64,000 bases of DNA from an uncultured Clostridium sp. (lineage in GTDB: Bacteria; Bacillota; Clostridia; Christensenellales; CAG-138). Position 1 is the first letter of the stretch; each line of letters starts with the position of its first letter. Shown here piece by piece: positions 48,072 to 57,745 of the stretch. The DNA lies in contig UQNF01000004.1 in the NCBI GenBank assembly GCA_900542285.1, positions 1 through 64,000 of the forward strand, read 5' to 3'. A program made the position numbers and the translations under genes. The notes beneath the pieces were generated by a model. It was not told where the DNA came from, ran no database searches, and saw nothing but the letters and a program-made list of their open reading frames with translations.

Positions 48072-48360
48072 TTTTATCTCCTTTTCAGTATCGTGCGGTT
48101 ATCGCCGCACTCGATTACAGGATTGTACACTCTGCCGTGCGTTCTCATAAAGAATACTTAGGCGGGGCGTACAGCCCCTTCCACGCACAAGATTTGGGTC
48201 GAATCTCAAACGTGGGCGCTCGATCCATGTCGAGCCTCCTGCGTGAATTACCCGGATTGGCGACCGGCAACCTCTCGCAGGGTCGTGTTCGCAAACTTTG
48301 TCAGCATGACGGGCAGAGATTGAGTCTTGGGCAAGCGCAATTTACCCCCTTGGTGCGAAC
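48072..48360 (-). promoter_or_regulatory. Structured 290-nt leader of the S10 operon
   Basis: Transcripts starting near 48360 run 290 nt before rpsJ. Visible helices (minus strand) are CTCGA-CATGGA-TCGAG and GTGCGT...ACGCAC enclosing GGGGC-TGTAC-GCCCC. The last is GTGCGG-CGATAA-CCGCAC, ending about 18 nt before the rpsJ ribosome site. No terminator-like T run is seen, so if it regulates, translation or RNA stability is more likely than attenuation. It could belong to known clostridial S10-leader motifs; I cannot check this. Confidence 0.6.
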
Positions 48361-48366
48361 AGACCT

Positions 48367-48395
48367 ATTCTATCATCAGCTTTTGCGTCTGTCAA
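48367..48395 (-). promoter_or_regulatory. Promoter of the S10 operon
   Basis: Perfect TTGACA (48390-48395), a 17-bp spacer and TAGAAT (48367-48372). Immediately upstream, four T6 tracts (A6 on the transcribed-direction strand) start at 48401, 48421, 48451 and 48471, spaced in multiples of about 10 bp, as in a curved, UP-like activating region. Confidence 0.82.
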
Positions 48396-48603
48396 GCGGA
48401 TTTTTTGAATAAATCATTGGTTTTTTGAATATATTTACATGTCGTTCCCGTTTTTTGGAAACACGATCAATTTTTTGGAGCATTCCTCCGTTTTTGTACG
48501 TGAGCCCGGCTTTTTCACTGCCAAGCCACTCTTGGCGCATAATCCTCCTCTCCGGCCGGCACGCAGACGCGGACACATGCCCATGGGTCTTTGGATGAAA
48601 GAA

Positions 48604-48629
48604 CTGCCGCCGGGTGGACCCGACGGCAG
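48604..48629 (-). terminator. Terminator of rny
   Basis: CTGCCGCCGGGT pairs with ACCCGACGGCAG (one mismatch) 22 nt past the rny stop; the following minus-strand sequence is TTCTTTC. Confidence 0.7.
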
Positions 48630-48651
48630 CGGTGAAAAAAGCTTCCTGATT

Positions 48652-50241
48652 TTATTTAGCGTATTCGGTTGCCCTGCTCTCCCTTATGACGCTGACCTTG
48701 ATCTGTCCGGGATATTCAAGCTCGGCCTCGATGCGCTTGGCGACCTGCCTTGCGATGACAACGATATCCGCATCGGAAACGGTATCGGAGCTGACCATGA
48801 TGCGAACCTCACGTCCTGCCTGGATGGCAAAGCTCTTGTCGACACCTTCGAAGGAGTTGGCGATCTCCTCCAGTTTTTCAAGGCGTTTGATGTAGTTTTC
48901 AAGGCTTTCACGCCTTGCGCCGGGACGCGCTGCGGATATTGCGTCCGCCGCCTGAACGAGTACGGCCTCAACGGTGTTGGGCTCGATATCGTTGTGATGG
49001 GCGAGGATACAGTGGATGACCTGATTGTTTTCGCGGTACTTCTTGGCAAGATCCGCGCCGATCTGAGTGTGAGTTCCCTCGACCTCATGGTCAACGGCCT
49101 TACCGATATCGTGGAGAAGGCCTGCGCGCTTTGCGAGCTGCACGTTTACGCCAAGCTCCGCAGCCATGAGTCCCGCAAGCTGCGAAACTTCGATTGAGTG
49201 CTGAAGCACGTTCTGACCGTAGCTGGTGCGATAGCGGAGCCTGCCCAGTATCTTGACGAGCTCATGATGAAGCCCATGAACGCCTGCTTCAAATACGGCC
49301 TGTTCGCCCGCTTCACGGATCTGGTTTTCGACCTCCTTGCGAGCCTTTTCGACCATCTCCTCTATCCTTGCAGGATGGATTCGGCCGTCAAGAATGAGCT
49401 TTTCAAGCGCTATCCTTGCGATCTCGCGGCGAACGGGATCAAAGCTTGAAAGGATGACCGCCTCGGGGGTATCGTCGATGATGAGGTTGACCCCGGTCAC
49501 GGTCTCGAGAGTGCGGATATTCCTGCCCTCTCTGCCGATGATGCGGCCCTTCATCTCGTCATTGGGCAGCTGCACCACGGATACGGTAGCCTCCGCAACG
49601 TGATCCGATGCGCAGCGCTGTATCGCCATCGAGATGATGTTGACTGCACGCCTGTCGCCCTCGGCCTTCGCTTTGTTTTCGATGTCGCGGATCATGATAG
49701 CGGCGTCGCGCCTTGCCTCGACCTCGGCTTCGCTCAAAACGACCTTTCTTGCCTCCTCCGGGGTCATTCCTGCGATGCGTTCAAGCTCGGCACGCTGCTG
49801 TTCATACAGGGCGTCTATGGAAGCCTCCTTGGCTTCTGCCGCCTTGACTCGCTTTGCCAGTGCCTGTTCACGCTGTTCGAGCGAATCCTGCTTCTTGTCC
49901 AGGGATTCTTCGCGCTGCTGCAATCTTCTTTCGCTGCGCTGAAGTTCGCTCCTGCGTTCTTTTTCTTCACGTTCCTGTTCTGTTTTCAGCCTTAATGCTT
50001 CTTCCCTTGCCTCAATGATGGTTTCCTTTTTGATCGTTTCGGCTTTCTTTATCGCGTCTTCGATCATGGTTCTTACCGTCTGCTCGGCTTGGGAGACCTT
50101 TGATTCTGCATTCTTTACATCGTGAGTGTGTGCCACGAGTGCGCCAACGACGGCGGCGACGGCGACAAGCGCGATCACGATTACAATGTTCCACGGTAAT
50201 GAATTAGTTATGAAAACTGCATTACTAAAAAACACAGACAT
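48652..50241 (-). CDS. rny: Ribonuclease Y
   Basis: This 529-residue membrane-bound endoribonuclease is central to mRNA turnover in Bacillota. It has an N-terminal membrane helix (about 16-37), a long Glu/Lys/Arg coiled coil (about 40-200) and a KH domain with [15 protein letters not shown]. The HD domain has [23 protein letters not shown] and the distal AHHNDIEP. Length matches the family. It is transcribed from its own consensus promoter. Confidence 0.96.
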   Translation of the reverse strand: MSVFFSNAVFITNSLPWNIVIVIALVAVAAVVGALVAHTHDVKNAESKVSQAEQTVRTMIEDAIKKAETIKKETIIEAREEALRLKTEQEREEKERRSELQRSERRLQQREESLDKKQDSLEQREQALAKRVKAAEAKEASIDALYEQQRAELERIAGMTPEEARKVVLSEAEVEARRDAAIMIRDIENKAKAEGDRRAVNIISMAIQRCASDHVAEATVSVVQLPNDEMKGRIIGREGRNIRTLETVTGVNLIIDDTPEAVILSSFDPVRREIARIALEKLILDGRIHPARIEEMVEKARKEVENQIREAGEQAVFEAGVHGLHHELVKILGRLRYRTSYGQNVLQHSIEVSQLAGLMAAELGVNVQLAKRAGLLHDIGKAVDHEVEGTHTQIGADLAKKYRENNQVIHCILAHHNDIEPNTVEAVLVQAADAISAARPGARRESLENYIKRLEKLEEIANSFEGVDKSFAIQAGREVRIMVSSDTVSDADIVVIARQVAKRIEAELEYPGQIKVSVIRESRATEYAK

Positions 50242-50347
50242 TTTCCTCCATTTCTATAATAATATGCCTGCTTGTTCCTGCCGATCGTGCGGCAGAGCTA
50301 TGTCCTATGAACGGCTTATGATTCGTATGACGAGGGCATTCCTTTTT

Positions 50348-50376
50348 ATTATAGATTTAATTCGGCTTTATGTCAA
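50348..50376 (-). promoter_or_regulatory. Consensus promoter of rny
   Basis: Perfect TTGACA (50371-50376), a 17-bp spacer and perfect TATAAT (50348-50353). The leader is about 100 nt. Confidence 0.85.
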
Positions 50377-50454
50377 GCTTATGGCAGCTCCATATTCATA
50401 AAATACCATATACCATTTTATCCGGGACTCCGGCGCAGTATCACCCGACGCCGT

Positions 50455-53400
50455 TCAATCGAGCCTGTATGCTCTTCCCGTTCCCAGCAGATACACCCAT
50501 TTTTCCCTCACAGGCAAGCCGCTTATGGCGTTAAGCGCAGCTGCATAGGCGTCAAGCTGCGGCGCGTAGCCTTCTGCGACCGCACGGCCTGCGTCCTCTA
50601 TAGCACCGTCTTGAGCTTCGCAGCCGGCTTTGTCCGCATGAACGGCAGTGGTCTTGTAATCGACAACCACCCAGCCGTCTTGCTCAAAGAAGCAGCAGTC
50701 TATCATGCCCTGTACAAGGCCTCCGCCATCGTCAAGCAGAGTAAATTCAAGCTCCCTTTCGACCCTTGGCGACCGTATGATGCGCCGCCAAAGCTCCGAG
50801 TCCGTCAGGTTCAATATTCCTTTTATATAGATGCTTTCTGCCTCCGATTCGGACAGCTTGCCGGCGGAAGCCAGCTCCGAAACGGTCCTTTCCACGGAGC
50901 TCCTGTCGTGCATCGTCAGCGGCAGGTTCATGATAAGGCTATGCGCTGCCGTTCCGCGCTCCGCAGATGAGAGCTTCCGTCCCCCCTGCATGAACGCAGG
51001 CACGGCAGGGCTGTATTCGTAATCCGTAACTAAGAAGTCGGTAACGCTTCGCTTGGCAGGCGCAGCGGTATCGGTGCCGAACGGATAGTCAAAATTGACC
51101 AGCTCGGAGAAGCTCTTTGTATCCGCCGTCCTCGCTTTTTCCGTCCATTCCCTGTATCCGCGTTCGCTGATGCCGTCTGCGGCAAGGCCGCCATAGGAAA
51201 GCACATCCGACTCCATGAATCTTATCGTCATGGTATCGCTTCCTATATTAATTTCTGCTCCGTTTGCGGCGGTCTCAAGGTTAAGACCAAGCGGACAGTA
51301 GGCTCCCAACAGCCAATCGAGGAAGCAATGCGCATTCGATATGCGCTGTGCGCTCATCGGGCTTGCCCACTCAAGGATGCACTTGTGCATTCGCTTGTTT
51401 GCTCCGACCATAAACAGCTTTTCCTTCGCCCTCGTCATGCCCACATAAAGTATACGCATCTCCTCTGCGTTCAGCTTTGATGCGGCCTTGGCAGCGGCAG
51501 CGCGACGGAGCAGCGGCTCCCTGCCATTTGGGCCAAGCCCTCGGGGACGAATGCCTACGCCTAATTCTCCGTCCGTAATGACGGCTGCCTGTCCGTCGCG
51601 GCGGCTGAACTGCGCTGAAAGCCCGGCGATGAAAACGACCGGAAATTCAAGGCCCTTGCTCTTGTGAATGCTCATGATCCTTACCGCATCTACGGCAGGG
51701 GTCTGCATCGCACCGACGGAAGTATTGTCGCGCATACCGTCCAAAAACATTATGAATCCGTGCAGCCCTCCGGCGGAGCTGCTCTCGTAAAATCCCGCTC
51801 TTTCTATGAGCTTTTCAAGGTTCGCCTGCCGTACCGCACCGCCCGGAAGTATGCCGACGAAGCTGTAATAGTCGGTTTCGTTCAGCAGCCTGCCCACCAA
51901 CGCTTCGACACCGCTGCTGCGGACATATTCACGCCAGTTGTCGATATCCGCAAGCAGCTTCCCTGCTTTCCTGCCGCAGGAGCTTTCCGTATCCCCGGCG
52001 GCAAGCATCAGCCTGTCAAGAAGTGCCTCGCCCTCGTATTCGGTCTTGAGGTACACGATCTCTTCACTCGTGAAGGCGCAGATAGGGGAGCGCATAACGC
52101 TCATCATCGGAATGTCTTGGCGGCGGTTATCGATTATTCGCAGCAGATTAATGAAAACCTGCACCTCTATCGCATCAAAATAGCCGTCCCCAAGCTCCGC
52201 CGTGCACGGTATGCCGCAGCGTGTCAGCGTATTGACCCATGTCAGTGCGGCTCCGGCGGTCTTTCTCATCAGCACCGCAAAGTCGGAATAGACGGGCTTT
52301 CTCTCACGGCCCAGGCTCTTGTCAAAGATGCTGCCCTCGGCGATAAACTCGCGTATCCGCTCCACGGCATACAGCGCCTCCGCCTCCGCGCCCTCTAAGT
52401 CCTCCGATTCATCGCCGTCATCGGCGGCCATATCCTCGGTATCGGCGGCATCATCCCGGGCTGCCGTATCCGTTCCGCTCTCGAGCGAGATCAGCGCAAG
52501 CTCCACGCTTCCGCTGCCTGCACTGACGCCGCAAATGAGTGCATTGTTGTCCGAATAGTCTATTTCGCCCACATCGCCGAGCATTATGAGCGAGAACAGC
52601 CTGTTGGTTGCGTTAAGCACCGAAGTCTTGCTCCTGAAATTGGCGTTGAGGTCTATCCTTGTGCCCATCGTGCCGTCATAGGTATTGTATTTTCGCAGAA
52701 AATTCTCCGGCTCGGCCTGTCTGAATCTGTAAATGCTCTGCTTGACATCGCCTACCATGAAAAGGTTGTCTCCGCGCGATACAGCAGCGATTATCGCATC
52801 CTGCACTCCGCTGGTGTCCTGGTATTCGTCTACGAAGATGTACTTGAATCTTTTCCTGTATTCCTCTGCCGCATCCTCATTTTTCAGTGCTTCATAGCAC
52901 AGCTGCTGCATATCGTCAAAATCTATTACAGCCGCCTCCTGCTTCAGCCGCGAATACTCCTTCATGAAGTCCTTAACAAGCTCGCAAAGGACGGTAACGC
53001 TTGGGCTGAGCTGCCTGGCAATTGCTTTTTCTTCATCAAGGCTCATGGAAAAGCTCTTTTGAAGCTTCGCCATCTGCTTTTTCAGTCCCTTTCTGTATCC
53101 ATCGACGAGTGGGGGAGTCGTGGAGCCCTTGGGGCTGCGCGGCAGCGGACTGAACGAAAACTCCTTCAGGGCATAGCAATAACCGTCATAATCGTTCAGC
53201 TTCTCAAGCATCGTAAGATCCGCAGAATCCCTGTCCATGGTCTCAAAATAGCGGACGAACATATCTCCGTATCCGCGCAGCTCATGACGCAGCCTTTCGG
53301 CCTCGCCCTTCATGGCTTTTATCGCCTGATGCGCTTCCCCGACAAGCTCCCTGCACGCAAGAGCGGAATAGTCATCAAAGCCCTCTCCGTACGCATTCGC

Positions 53401-53979
53401 CGCTCCGTCGAGCCAGCCCATGGGATCCGGCCTTGCGATTATAAAGCGGTAGAGCCTTCCGATGCTGTCGGACAGCATTTCATCGCCGCCCAGCCTATCT
53501 GAAAGGCGTCTGAAGCCTTCATCCTGCTTTTCCGCCCTTGCGTACGCATTTTCTATCACGCTGTCCATGGCTTCGGCACGCATGAGCGCCGCCTCCGCCT
53601 CGTCCGCCGTTCGGAAGCTCGGATCCAGCCCCACAAGGTGCGGATTATGCCTGAGCACATCGCCGCAGAAGCTGTGAATGGTGGAGATGCTTGCGCTTCC
53701 GATATCGGACGCCGCATCGTAAAGCCGCAGCCGGACGGTCTCGTCCCTTTCCATATCCGCAAGCTCCGTGAGCCGCTGCTCAATGCGCTGCTTCATCTCG
53801 GCAGCAGCGGCGTTGGTGAACGTCACGACCAGAAGCTCACGGACGCTCGTGCCCTGAGCGATGAGCCGGGCTATGCGCTCCGTCATGACCGCCGTCTTGC
53901 CTGCTCCGGCAGCGGCGGATACCAGCAGATTCCCTTTCTCGGTTATAGCTCTTTCCTGTTCAGCAGTCCAGCTTGGCAT
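50455..53979 (-). CDS. addA: AddA helicase-nuclease subunit
   Basis: This 1174-residue UvrD-like helicase with a nuclease domain processes double-strand breaks with AddB for RecA loading. It starts SWTAEQERAI and has Walker A AAAGAGKT (22-29), the Walker B/motif II DEYQDTS near 390, motif III GDVKQSIYRFRQAEP, and motif VI YVGMTRAKEKLFM. The C-terminal RecB-type nuclease motif is GMIDCCFFEQDGWVVVDYKT. Slightly shorter than Bacillus AddA. AddB, normally immediately upstream, is absent; addA has its own promoter and the upstream genes diverge. Confidence 0.93.
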   Translation of the reverse strand: MPSWTAEQERAITEKGNLLVSAAAGAGKTAVMTERIARLIAQGTSVRELLVVTFTNAAAAEMKQRIEQRLTELADMERDETVRLRLYDAASDIGSASISTIHSFCGDVLRHNPHLVGLDPSFRTADEAEAALMRAEAMDSVIENAYARAEKQDEGFRRLSDRLGGDEMLSDSIGRLYRFIIARPDPMGWLDGAANAYGEGFDDYSALACRELVGEAHQAIKAMKGEAERLRHELRGYGDMFVRYFETMDRDSADLTMLEKLNDYDGYCYALKEFSFSPLPRSPKGSTTPPLVDGYRKGLKKQMAKLQKSFSMSLDEEKAIARQLSPSVTVLCELVKDFMKEYSRLKQEAAVIDFDDMQQLCYEALKNEDAAEEYRKRFKYIFVDEYQDTSGVQDAIIAAVSRGDNLFMVGDVKQSIYRFRQAEPENFLRKYNTYDGTMGTRIDLNANFRSKTSVLNATNRLFSLIMLGDVGEIDYSDNNALICGVSAGSGSVELALISLESGTDTAARDDAADTEDMAADDGDESEDLEGAEAEALYAVERIREFIAEGSIFDKSLGRERKPVYSDFAVLMRKTAGAALTWVNTLTRCGIPCTAELGDGYFDAIEVQVFINLLRIIDNRRQDIPMMSVMRSPICAFTSEEIVYLKTEYEGEALLDRLMLAAGDTESSCGRKAGKLLADIDNWREYVRSSGVEALVGRLLNETDYYSFVGILPGGAVRQANLEKLIERAGFYESSSAGGLHGFIMFLDGMRDNTSVGAMQTPAVDAVRIMSIHKSKGLEFPVVFIAGLSAQFSRRDGQAAVITDGELGVGIRPRGLGPNGREPLLRRAAAAKAASKLNAEEMRILYVGMTRAKEKLFMVGANKRMHKCILEWASPMSAQRISNAHCFLDWLLGAYCPLGLNLETAANGAEINIGSDTMTIRFMESDVLSYGGLAADGISERGYREWTEKARTADTKSFSELVNFDYPFGTDTAAPAKRSVTDFLVTDYEYSPAVPAFMQGGRKLSSAERGTAAHSLIMNLPLTMHDRSSVERTVSELASAGKLSESEAESIYIKGILNLTDSELWRRIIRSPRVERELEFTLLDDGGGLVQGMIDCCFFEQDGWVVVDYKTTAVHADKAGCEAQDGAIEDAGRAVAEGYAPQLDAYAAALNAISGLPVREKWVYLLGTGRAYRLD

Positions 53980-54007
53980 ACCTTACCTCCGATGAAATGT
54001 TAGCCTG

Positions 54008-54036
54008 ATTATATGGCATAATCCGCAGCTTGGCAA
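54008..54036 (-). promoter_or_regulatory. Promoter of addA
   Basis: TTGCCA (54031-54036), a 17-bp spacer and perfect TATAAT (54008-54013), about 30 nt before the ATG. Confidence 0.72.
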
Positions 54037-54304
54037 GCGGATTCATGCGGCGTATGCCCCGGAATGGTCATCGGAAGCTACGCAGTCCGCACACGCTTCG
54101 GGCAATCGGCGGAACGCTCCCCATCTTTCGCCATAGCGGCAGCTGCAGGCGGTTCATTTCTTCGGCAAAGCTGCCCAATTCTGATAAATACCGTCAGGAT
54201 AAAGCTTTAACCCTCCAAAAAGAGGGGGCATTTTGCAAAAATGCCCTGTATAATATTGTACATATGATAGAATCGTGCTAAAATCAAGTTACGGCGGTGA
54301 GACA
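54037..54304. other. Divergent intergenic region
   Basis: Between addA (53979) and the gene at 54305 lie about 325 bp without a gene. GGGCATTTTGCAAAAATGCCC (a hairpin of about 9 bp) at about 54227-54247 directly precedes TATAAT (54250-54255), which may be the -10 of the rightward gene, with the dyad as an operator. Confidence 0.4.
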
Positions 54305-54685
54305 GTGCAAAGGATAGTGATAAATTTTCGTAATTTTATCTTTAGCGAGGCGGTTGAGCTTGCGCTTAAAAATAACGGGGATTTTCATGTGCTGGCGGTC
54401 GATGAGCCCTGCGAGCTCGTCAGAAGCTGCCGCGCCTTCGCAGCCAACATACTTTTGATGGAGGTCGCTCCATTCAGCTGCTGGACGTTGGAGGAAAGGC
54501 TTGCTATCCGAAACGAGATGAAAGCCTCGCTTCCGGACTGCAAGATCGTACTCATGACGGACGAACGCAGCGAACCGGAACTTGCCAAGAGGGTCTGCGA
54601 CGCAAAGAGGGCGCAGCTTATCGACCAATTCGTTTACTGTTCGACGAGCGCAAGCTATCTGTCCGCACTGCTCGACACGCTCTAA
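54305..54685 (+). CDS. Stand-alone receiver-like (pseudo-receiver) domain protein
   Basis: This 126-residue single-domain protein with response-regulator-like topology (RIVINFRNFIFSEAVELAL, ILLMEVAPF, CKIVLMTDE) has Glu53 where the phosphorylated Asp is expected. The Lys after strand 5 is not evident, so it is probably not a conventional phospho-acceptor. There is no DNA-binding domain. The GTG start at 54305 follows GGCGGTGAG; an earlier ATG at 54275 has no site. It precedes the SPFH operon by 83 nt and may be co-regulated. Confidence 0.65.
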   Translation: MQRIVINFRNFIFSEAVELALKNNGDFHVLAVDEPCELVRSCRAFAANILLMEVAPFSCWTLEERLAIRNEMKASLPDCKIVLMTDERSEPELAKRVCDAKRAQLIDQFVYCSTSASYLSALLDTL

Positions 54686-54768
54686 GCATTATCTGCGGAG
54701 AGTCGATGCGTTCCGCCGTTAGATAAATACGATCAAAACAAGTATTATAAACTTGAAAGGAGCAAAAC

Positions 54769-56082
54769 ATGGGACTTATTAAAGCAGGAATCGGTGCTCT
54801 TGGCGGCACCCTGGCCGATCAGTGGAAGGAGTTTTTCTATTGTGAATCGCTTCCCAACAATGTGCTGATGAGAAAGGGCGAGAAGCGCGTAAGCGGCAGA
54901 TCCTCCAACACCAAGGCAAGTGACAATGTCATTTCTAACGGTTCCGGCGTCGCCGTTGCGGACGGTCAGGCTATGATAATCGTTGAAAACGGCAAGATAG
55001 TTGAATTCTGCGCAGAACCCGGCGAATTCACCTACCGTACCGACCTTGAGCCCAGCATCTTCACCGGAAAGCTCGGCGACAGCATCAAGGCCACTTTCAA
55101 AGAGCTTGGCAAGCGTTTCACCTACGGCGGTGAGGCTGCCAAGGATCAGCGCGTTTACTATTTCAACACCAAGGAAATTTTGGACAACAAGTTCGGCACA
55201 GCGAACCCCATCATTTTCGAGGTCGTCAACAAGCGCATCAATATGAGCAGAACCGTTCAGATCCGCTGCAACGGCGTATATACCTATGTCATCTCTGATC
55301 CCATAAAGTTCTATACAAGGCTTTGCGGAAACGTAGATTATGAGTTCACAAGGGATCAGATCGACGGTCAGCTGAAGGTCGAGTTCGTTGACGCACTTCA
55401 GCCTGCTCTCGGCGCACTTGCCGAACAGGAACTCCGTCCTGCGCAGATACCCGCAAAGGCCAATGAGCTGAAAACAGCCATGAACGATGCCCTGAGGCAG
55501 GAATGGATAGAGAACAGGGGTATTTCCGTCGGCAAGATCGCCCTCAATCCGATCACTCTGACCGACGAAGACATGAAGAAGATAAACGAGATGGAGGATG
55601 CTGCAAGCGTCGGTTCCAACCCGTTTATGATGGCAGGCAGAATGACGAACGCAACTGCGGACGCAATGCAGACCGCCGCAGGCAACTCCGCCGGCGCAAT
55701 GACAGGCTTCATGGGCATGGGCATGGTCGGCATGGGCGGACAGGGCGGCTTCGGCGCTGCACAGAACCTCTATAATATGGGTGCGCAGCAGCAGCAACAG
55801 CAGGCTCAGATGCAGCAGACTCAGCAGCAGCCCCAGGCAGGCGGCTGGACCTGTCCCACATGCGGAAAGTCCGTTATCGGTAATTTCTGTCAGGAATGCG
55901 GCACCAAGAAGCCCGCTCCGGCTTCAGGCTGGACCTGCACCCAGTGCGGTCAGGCTGTAACCGGGAACTTCTGCCCCAACTGCGGCACGAAAAAGCCTGC
56001 GGCAGACTGGATCTGCCCCAACTGCGGCAAGACGGTCACGGGCAACTTCTGCCCCGACTGCGGAACAAAACGCAGCAACTGA
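54769..56082 (+). CDS. SPFH (YdjI-like) protein with three C-terminal zinc ribbons
   Basis: This 437-residue protein begins with an N-terminal SPFH/virion-core domain (about 20-270; KEFFYCESLPNNVLMRKGEKR, DGQAMIIVENGKIVEF, EPGEFTYRTD). A Gly/Met/Gln-rich flexible segment follows (about 300-355). Three nearly identical zinc ribbons end the protein, each like CPTCGKSVIGNFCQECGTKKP. It matches Bacillus YdjI, which works with PspA and the membrane proteins YdjG and YdjH. ATG 54769 follows GAAAGGAG. It is the first gene of a five-gene operon. Confidence 0.88.
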   Translation: MGLIKAGIGALGGTLADQWKEFFYCESLPNNVLMRKGEKRVSGRSSNTKASDNVISNGSGVAVADGQAMIIVENGKIVEFCAEPGEFTYRTDLEPSIFTGKLGDSIKATFKELGKRFTYGGEAAKDQRVYYFNTKEILDNKFGTANPIIFEVVNKRINMSRTVQIRCNGVYTYVISDPIKFYTRLCGNVDYEFTRDQIDGQLKVEFVDALQPALGALAEQELRPAQIPAKANELKTAMNDALRQEWIENRGISVGKIALNPITLTDEDMKKINEMEDAASVGSNPFMMAGRMTNATADAMQTAAGNSAGAMTGFMGMGMVGMGGQGGFGAAQNLYNMGAQQQQQQAQMQQTQQQPQAGGWTCPTCGKSVIGNFCQECGTKKPAPASGWTCTQCGQAVTGNFCPNCGTKKPAADWICPNCGKTVTGNFCPDCGTKRSN

Positions 56083-56213
56083 CAATGCCTTTGCCGCGCC
56101 GTGTCCTTGCGGACGCGAATAGGAATGGTGCACAGCCCGTCGATCGCGCCTTGTATGCCCTTCGGCGGGCCGATACCCCCATTATTGATCAACTCTTTTT
56201 CAGGAGGCAAATT

Positions 56214-56621
56214 ATGGATATTAATGGAAAGTGGAGAATCGATGCGGTCATGTCTTTTGAGACTCAGCCCGACGGCAGTAACTGGAAGAAGATCGATCCG
56301 AACACCGATGACGAGGATATGCTCGAGTGTCTGAATATGTTTTTCGTCTTTGACGAAAACGAGATGCGGACACTGATCCGCATTTCTCCGGATGTCAGCG
56401 ATGAGGAGATCGAGCAGGCCAAAAAAGAAGGCGCCCTCATCACCGATGACCGCTGTATGTATCAGGTCCAGGAGCTCAAGAGGGAGAACGGAAAGGTTTA
56501 CTACAATTCCGGAATCACCGGAGAGATCCTTGGCGAAGAGGCAGATCCATGGCTTGAACTGACTGTTGATGAGGACGGCAGCATCATTTTAATGACGTTT
56601 AAGCTTCGCAGAATCGACTGA
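56214..56621 (+). CDS. Small lipocalin-like protein, function unknown
   Basis: This 135-residue acidic protein begins MDINGKWRIDAVMSFETQPD and ends LTVDEDGSIILMTFKLRRID, a beta-rich pattern as in lipocalin-like domains that start NGKW. ATG 56214 follows AGGAGG; the frame is open upstream but without a site. It lies between the SPFH gene and the YdjG-like gene, 30 nt before the latter. No known function. Confidence 0.72.
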   Translation: MDINGKWRIDAVMSFETQPDGSNWKKIDPNTDDEDMLECLNMFFVFDENEMRTLIRISPDVSDEEIEQAKKEGALITDDRCMYQVQELKRENGKVYYNSGITGEILGEEADPWLELTVDEDGSIILMTFKLRRID

Positions 56622-56651
56622 CGGCATCAATATATTAAGGAGATAAATTAA

Positions 56652-57734
56652 TTGGCAAGTATACAAGAATACAAATGTCCGGCCTGCGGCGGGGCGCTGG
56701 AGCTCAGCAGCGAGCTTCAAAAGATGAAGTGTCCATATTGCGATTCGGAATACGATATGGACGTTCTCAAAGCGCTGGACGCGGACCTTGCCGATATGGA
56801 TCATGACGATCTGAGCTGGCAGACTCCGGATACTGCGGAGTGGAGCGGCGAAGCAGCCGAGGGAATGCACAGCTATGTATGTGAATCCTGCGGCGGCGAG
56901 ATAATCGGCGACGACAGTCTTGCGGCGACCGCCTGCCCATTCTGCGGAAATCCCGTGGTTCTCATGCATCAGTTCGCAGGGCAGCTGCTTCCGGACTGCA
57001 TTATTCCCTTCAAGCTCAACAAGGAAGCAGCAATGGAAGCATACCGCAATCATATCAAGGGAAAGTCCCTGCTTCCGAAGCTCTTTGCCCGGCAGAACCA
57101 TATCGATGAGATCAAGGGCGTTTACGTCCCGTTCTGGCTCTACGATGCCGATGTGGACGCAAGCCTTCTTTATAGAGCGACCCGAGTGCGCACTTGGAGC
57201 GATTCCAACTACAACTATACGGAAACGAGCTACTATTCCATAAAACGCTCCGGCAGCATTGCATTTGATAATATCCCGGTGGACGGTTCCACCAAAATCG
57301 CCGACGATATCACCGAATCCATCGAGCCGTTCGATTTGAACGAAGCCGTGGATTTTCAGACCGCATATCTCTCCGGCTATCTCGCCGACAAATACGATGT
57401 ATCGTCCGACGACAGTATAGCAAGAGCTAATGAGCGCATCACCGCCAGCACCATCGACTGCTTTGCAAAGACAGTCACCGGATATTCGACCGTGACAAAT
57501 CAGGGCAAGAGCATACGGCTTGCAAACGGAAAATCCAAGTATGCGCTCATGCCCGTCTGGCTTCTGAACACCACCTATAAAGGCAAAAAGTACACTTTCG
57601 CCATGAACGGTCAGACCGGCAAGCTCGTTGGCGATCTTCCCGTTGACAAGGGTGCCTATTGGAAGCAGTTCGGCATCTTTGCAGCCGTATTTTCCGTGCT
57701 GTTCGGCCTTATTTCATGGCTGTTCTTCGCGTAA
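56652..57734 (+). CDS. YdjG-like TFIIB-type zinc-ribbon membrane protein
   Basis: This 360-residue protein has two zinc ribbons (Cys9, 12, 27, 30 and Cys77, 80, 95, 98), then a domain of about 200 residues with GVYVPFWLYDADV and ALMPVWLLNTTYKGKKYTFAMNGQTGKLVGDLP. A single C-terminal membrane helix (about 340-360) follows. This matches YdjG, which anchors the YdjI complex. It starts with TTG 56652 after AAGGAGAT. It is 11 nt before the TPM gene. Confidence 0.85.
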   Translation: MASIQEYKCPACGGALELSSELQKMKCPYCDSEYDMDVLKALDADLADMDHDDLSWQTPDTAEWSGEAAEGMHSYVCESCGGEIIGDDSLAATACPFCGNPVVLMHQFAGQLLPDCIIPFKLNKEAAMEAYRNHIKGKSLLPKLFARQNHIDEIKGVYVPFWLYDADVDASLLYRATRVRTWSDSNYNYTETSYYSIKRSGSIAFDNIPVDGSTKIADDITESIEPFDLNEAVDFQTAYLSGYLADKYDVSSDDSIARANERITASTIDCFAKTVTGYSTVTNQGKSIRLANGKSKYALMPVWLLNTTYKGKKYTFAMNGQTGKLVGDLPVDKGAYWKQFGIFAAVFSVLFGLISWLFFA

Positions 57735-57745
57735 GGAGGCGCGAT

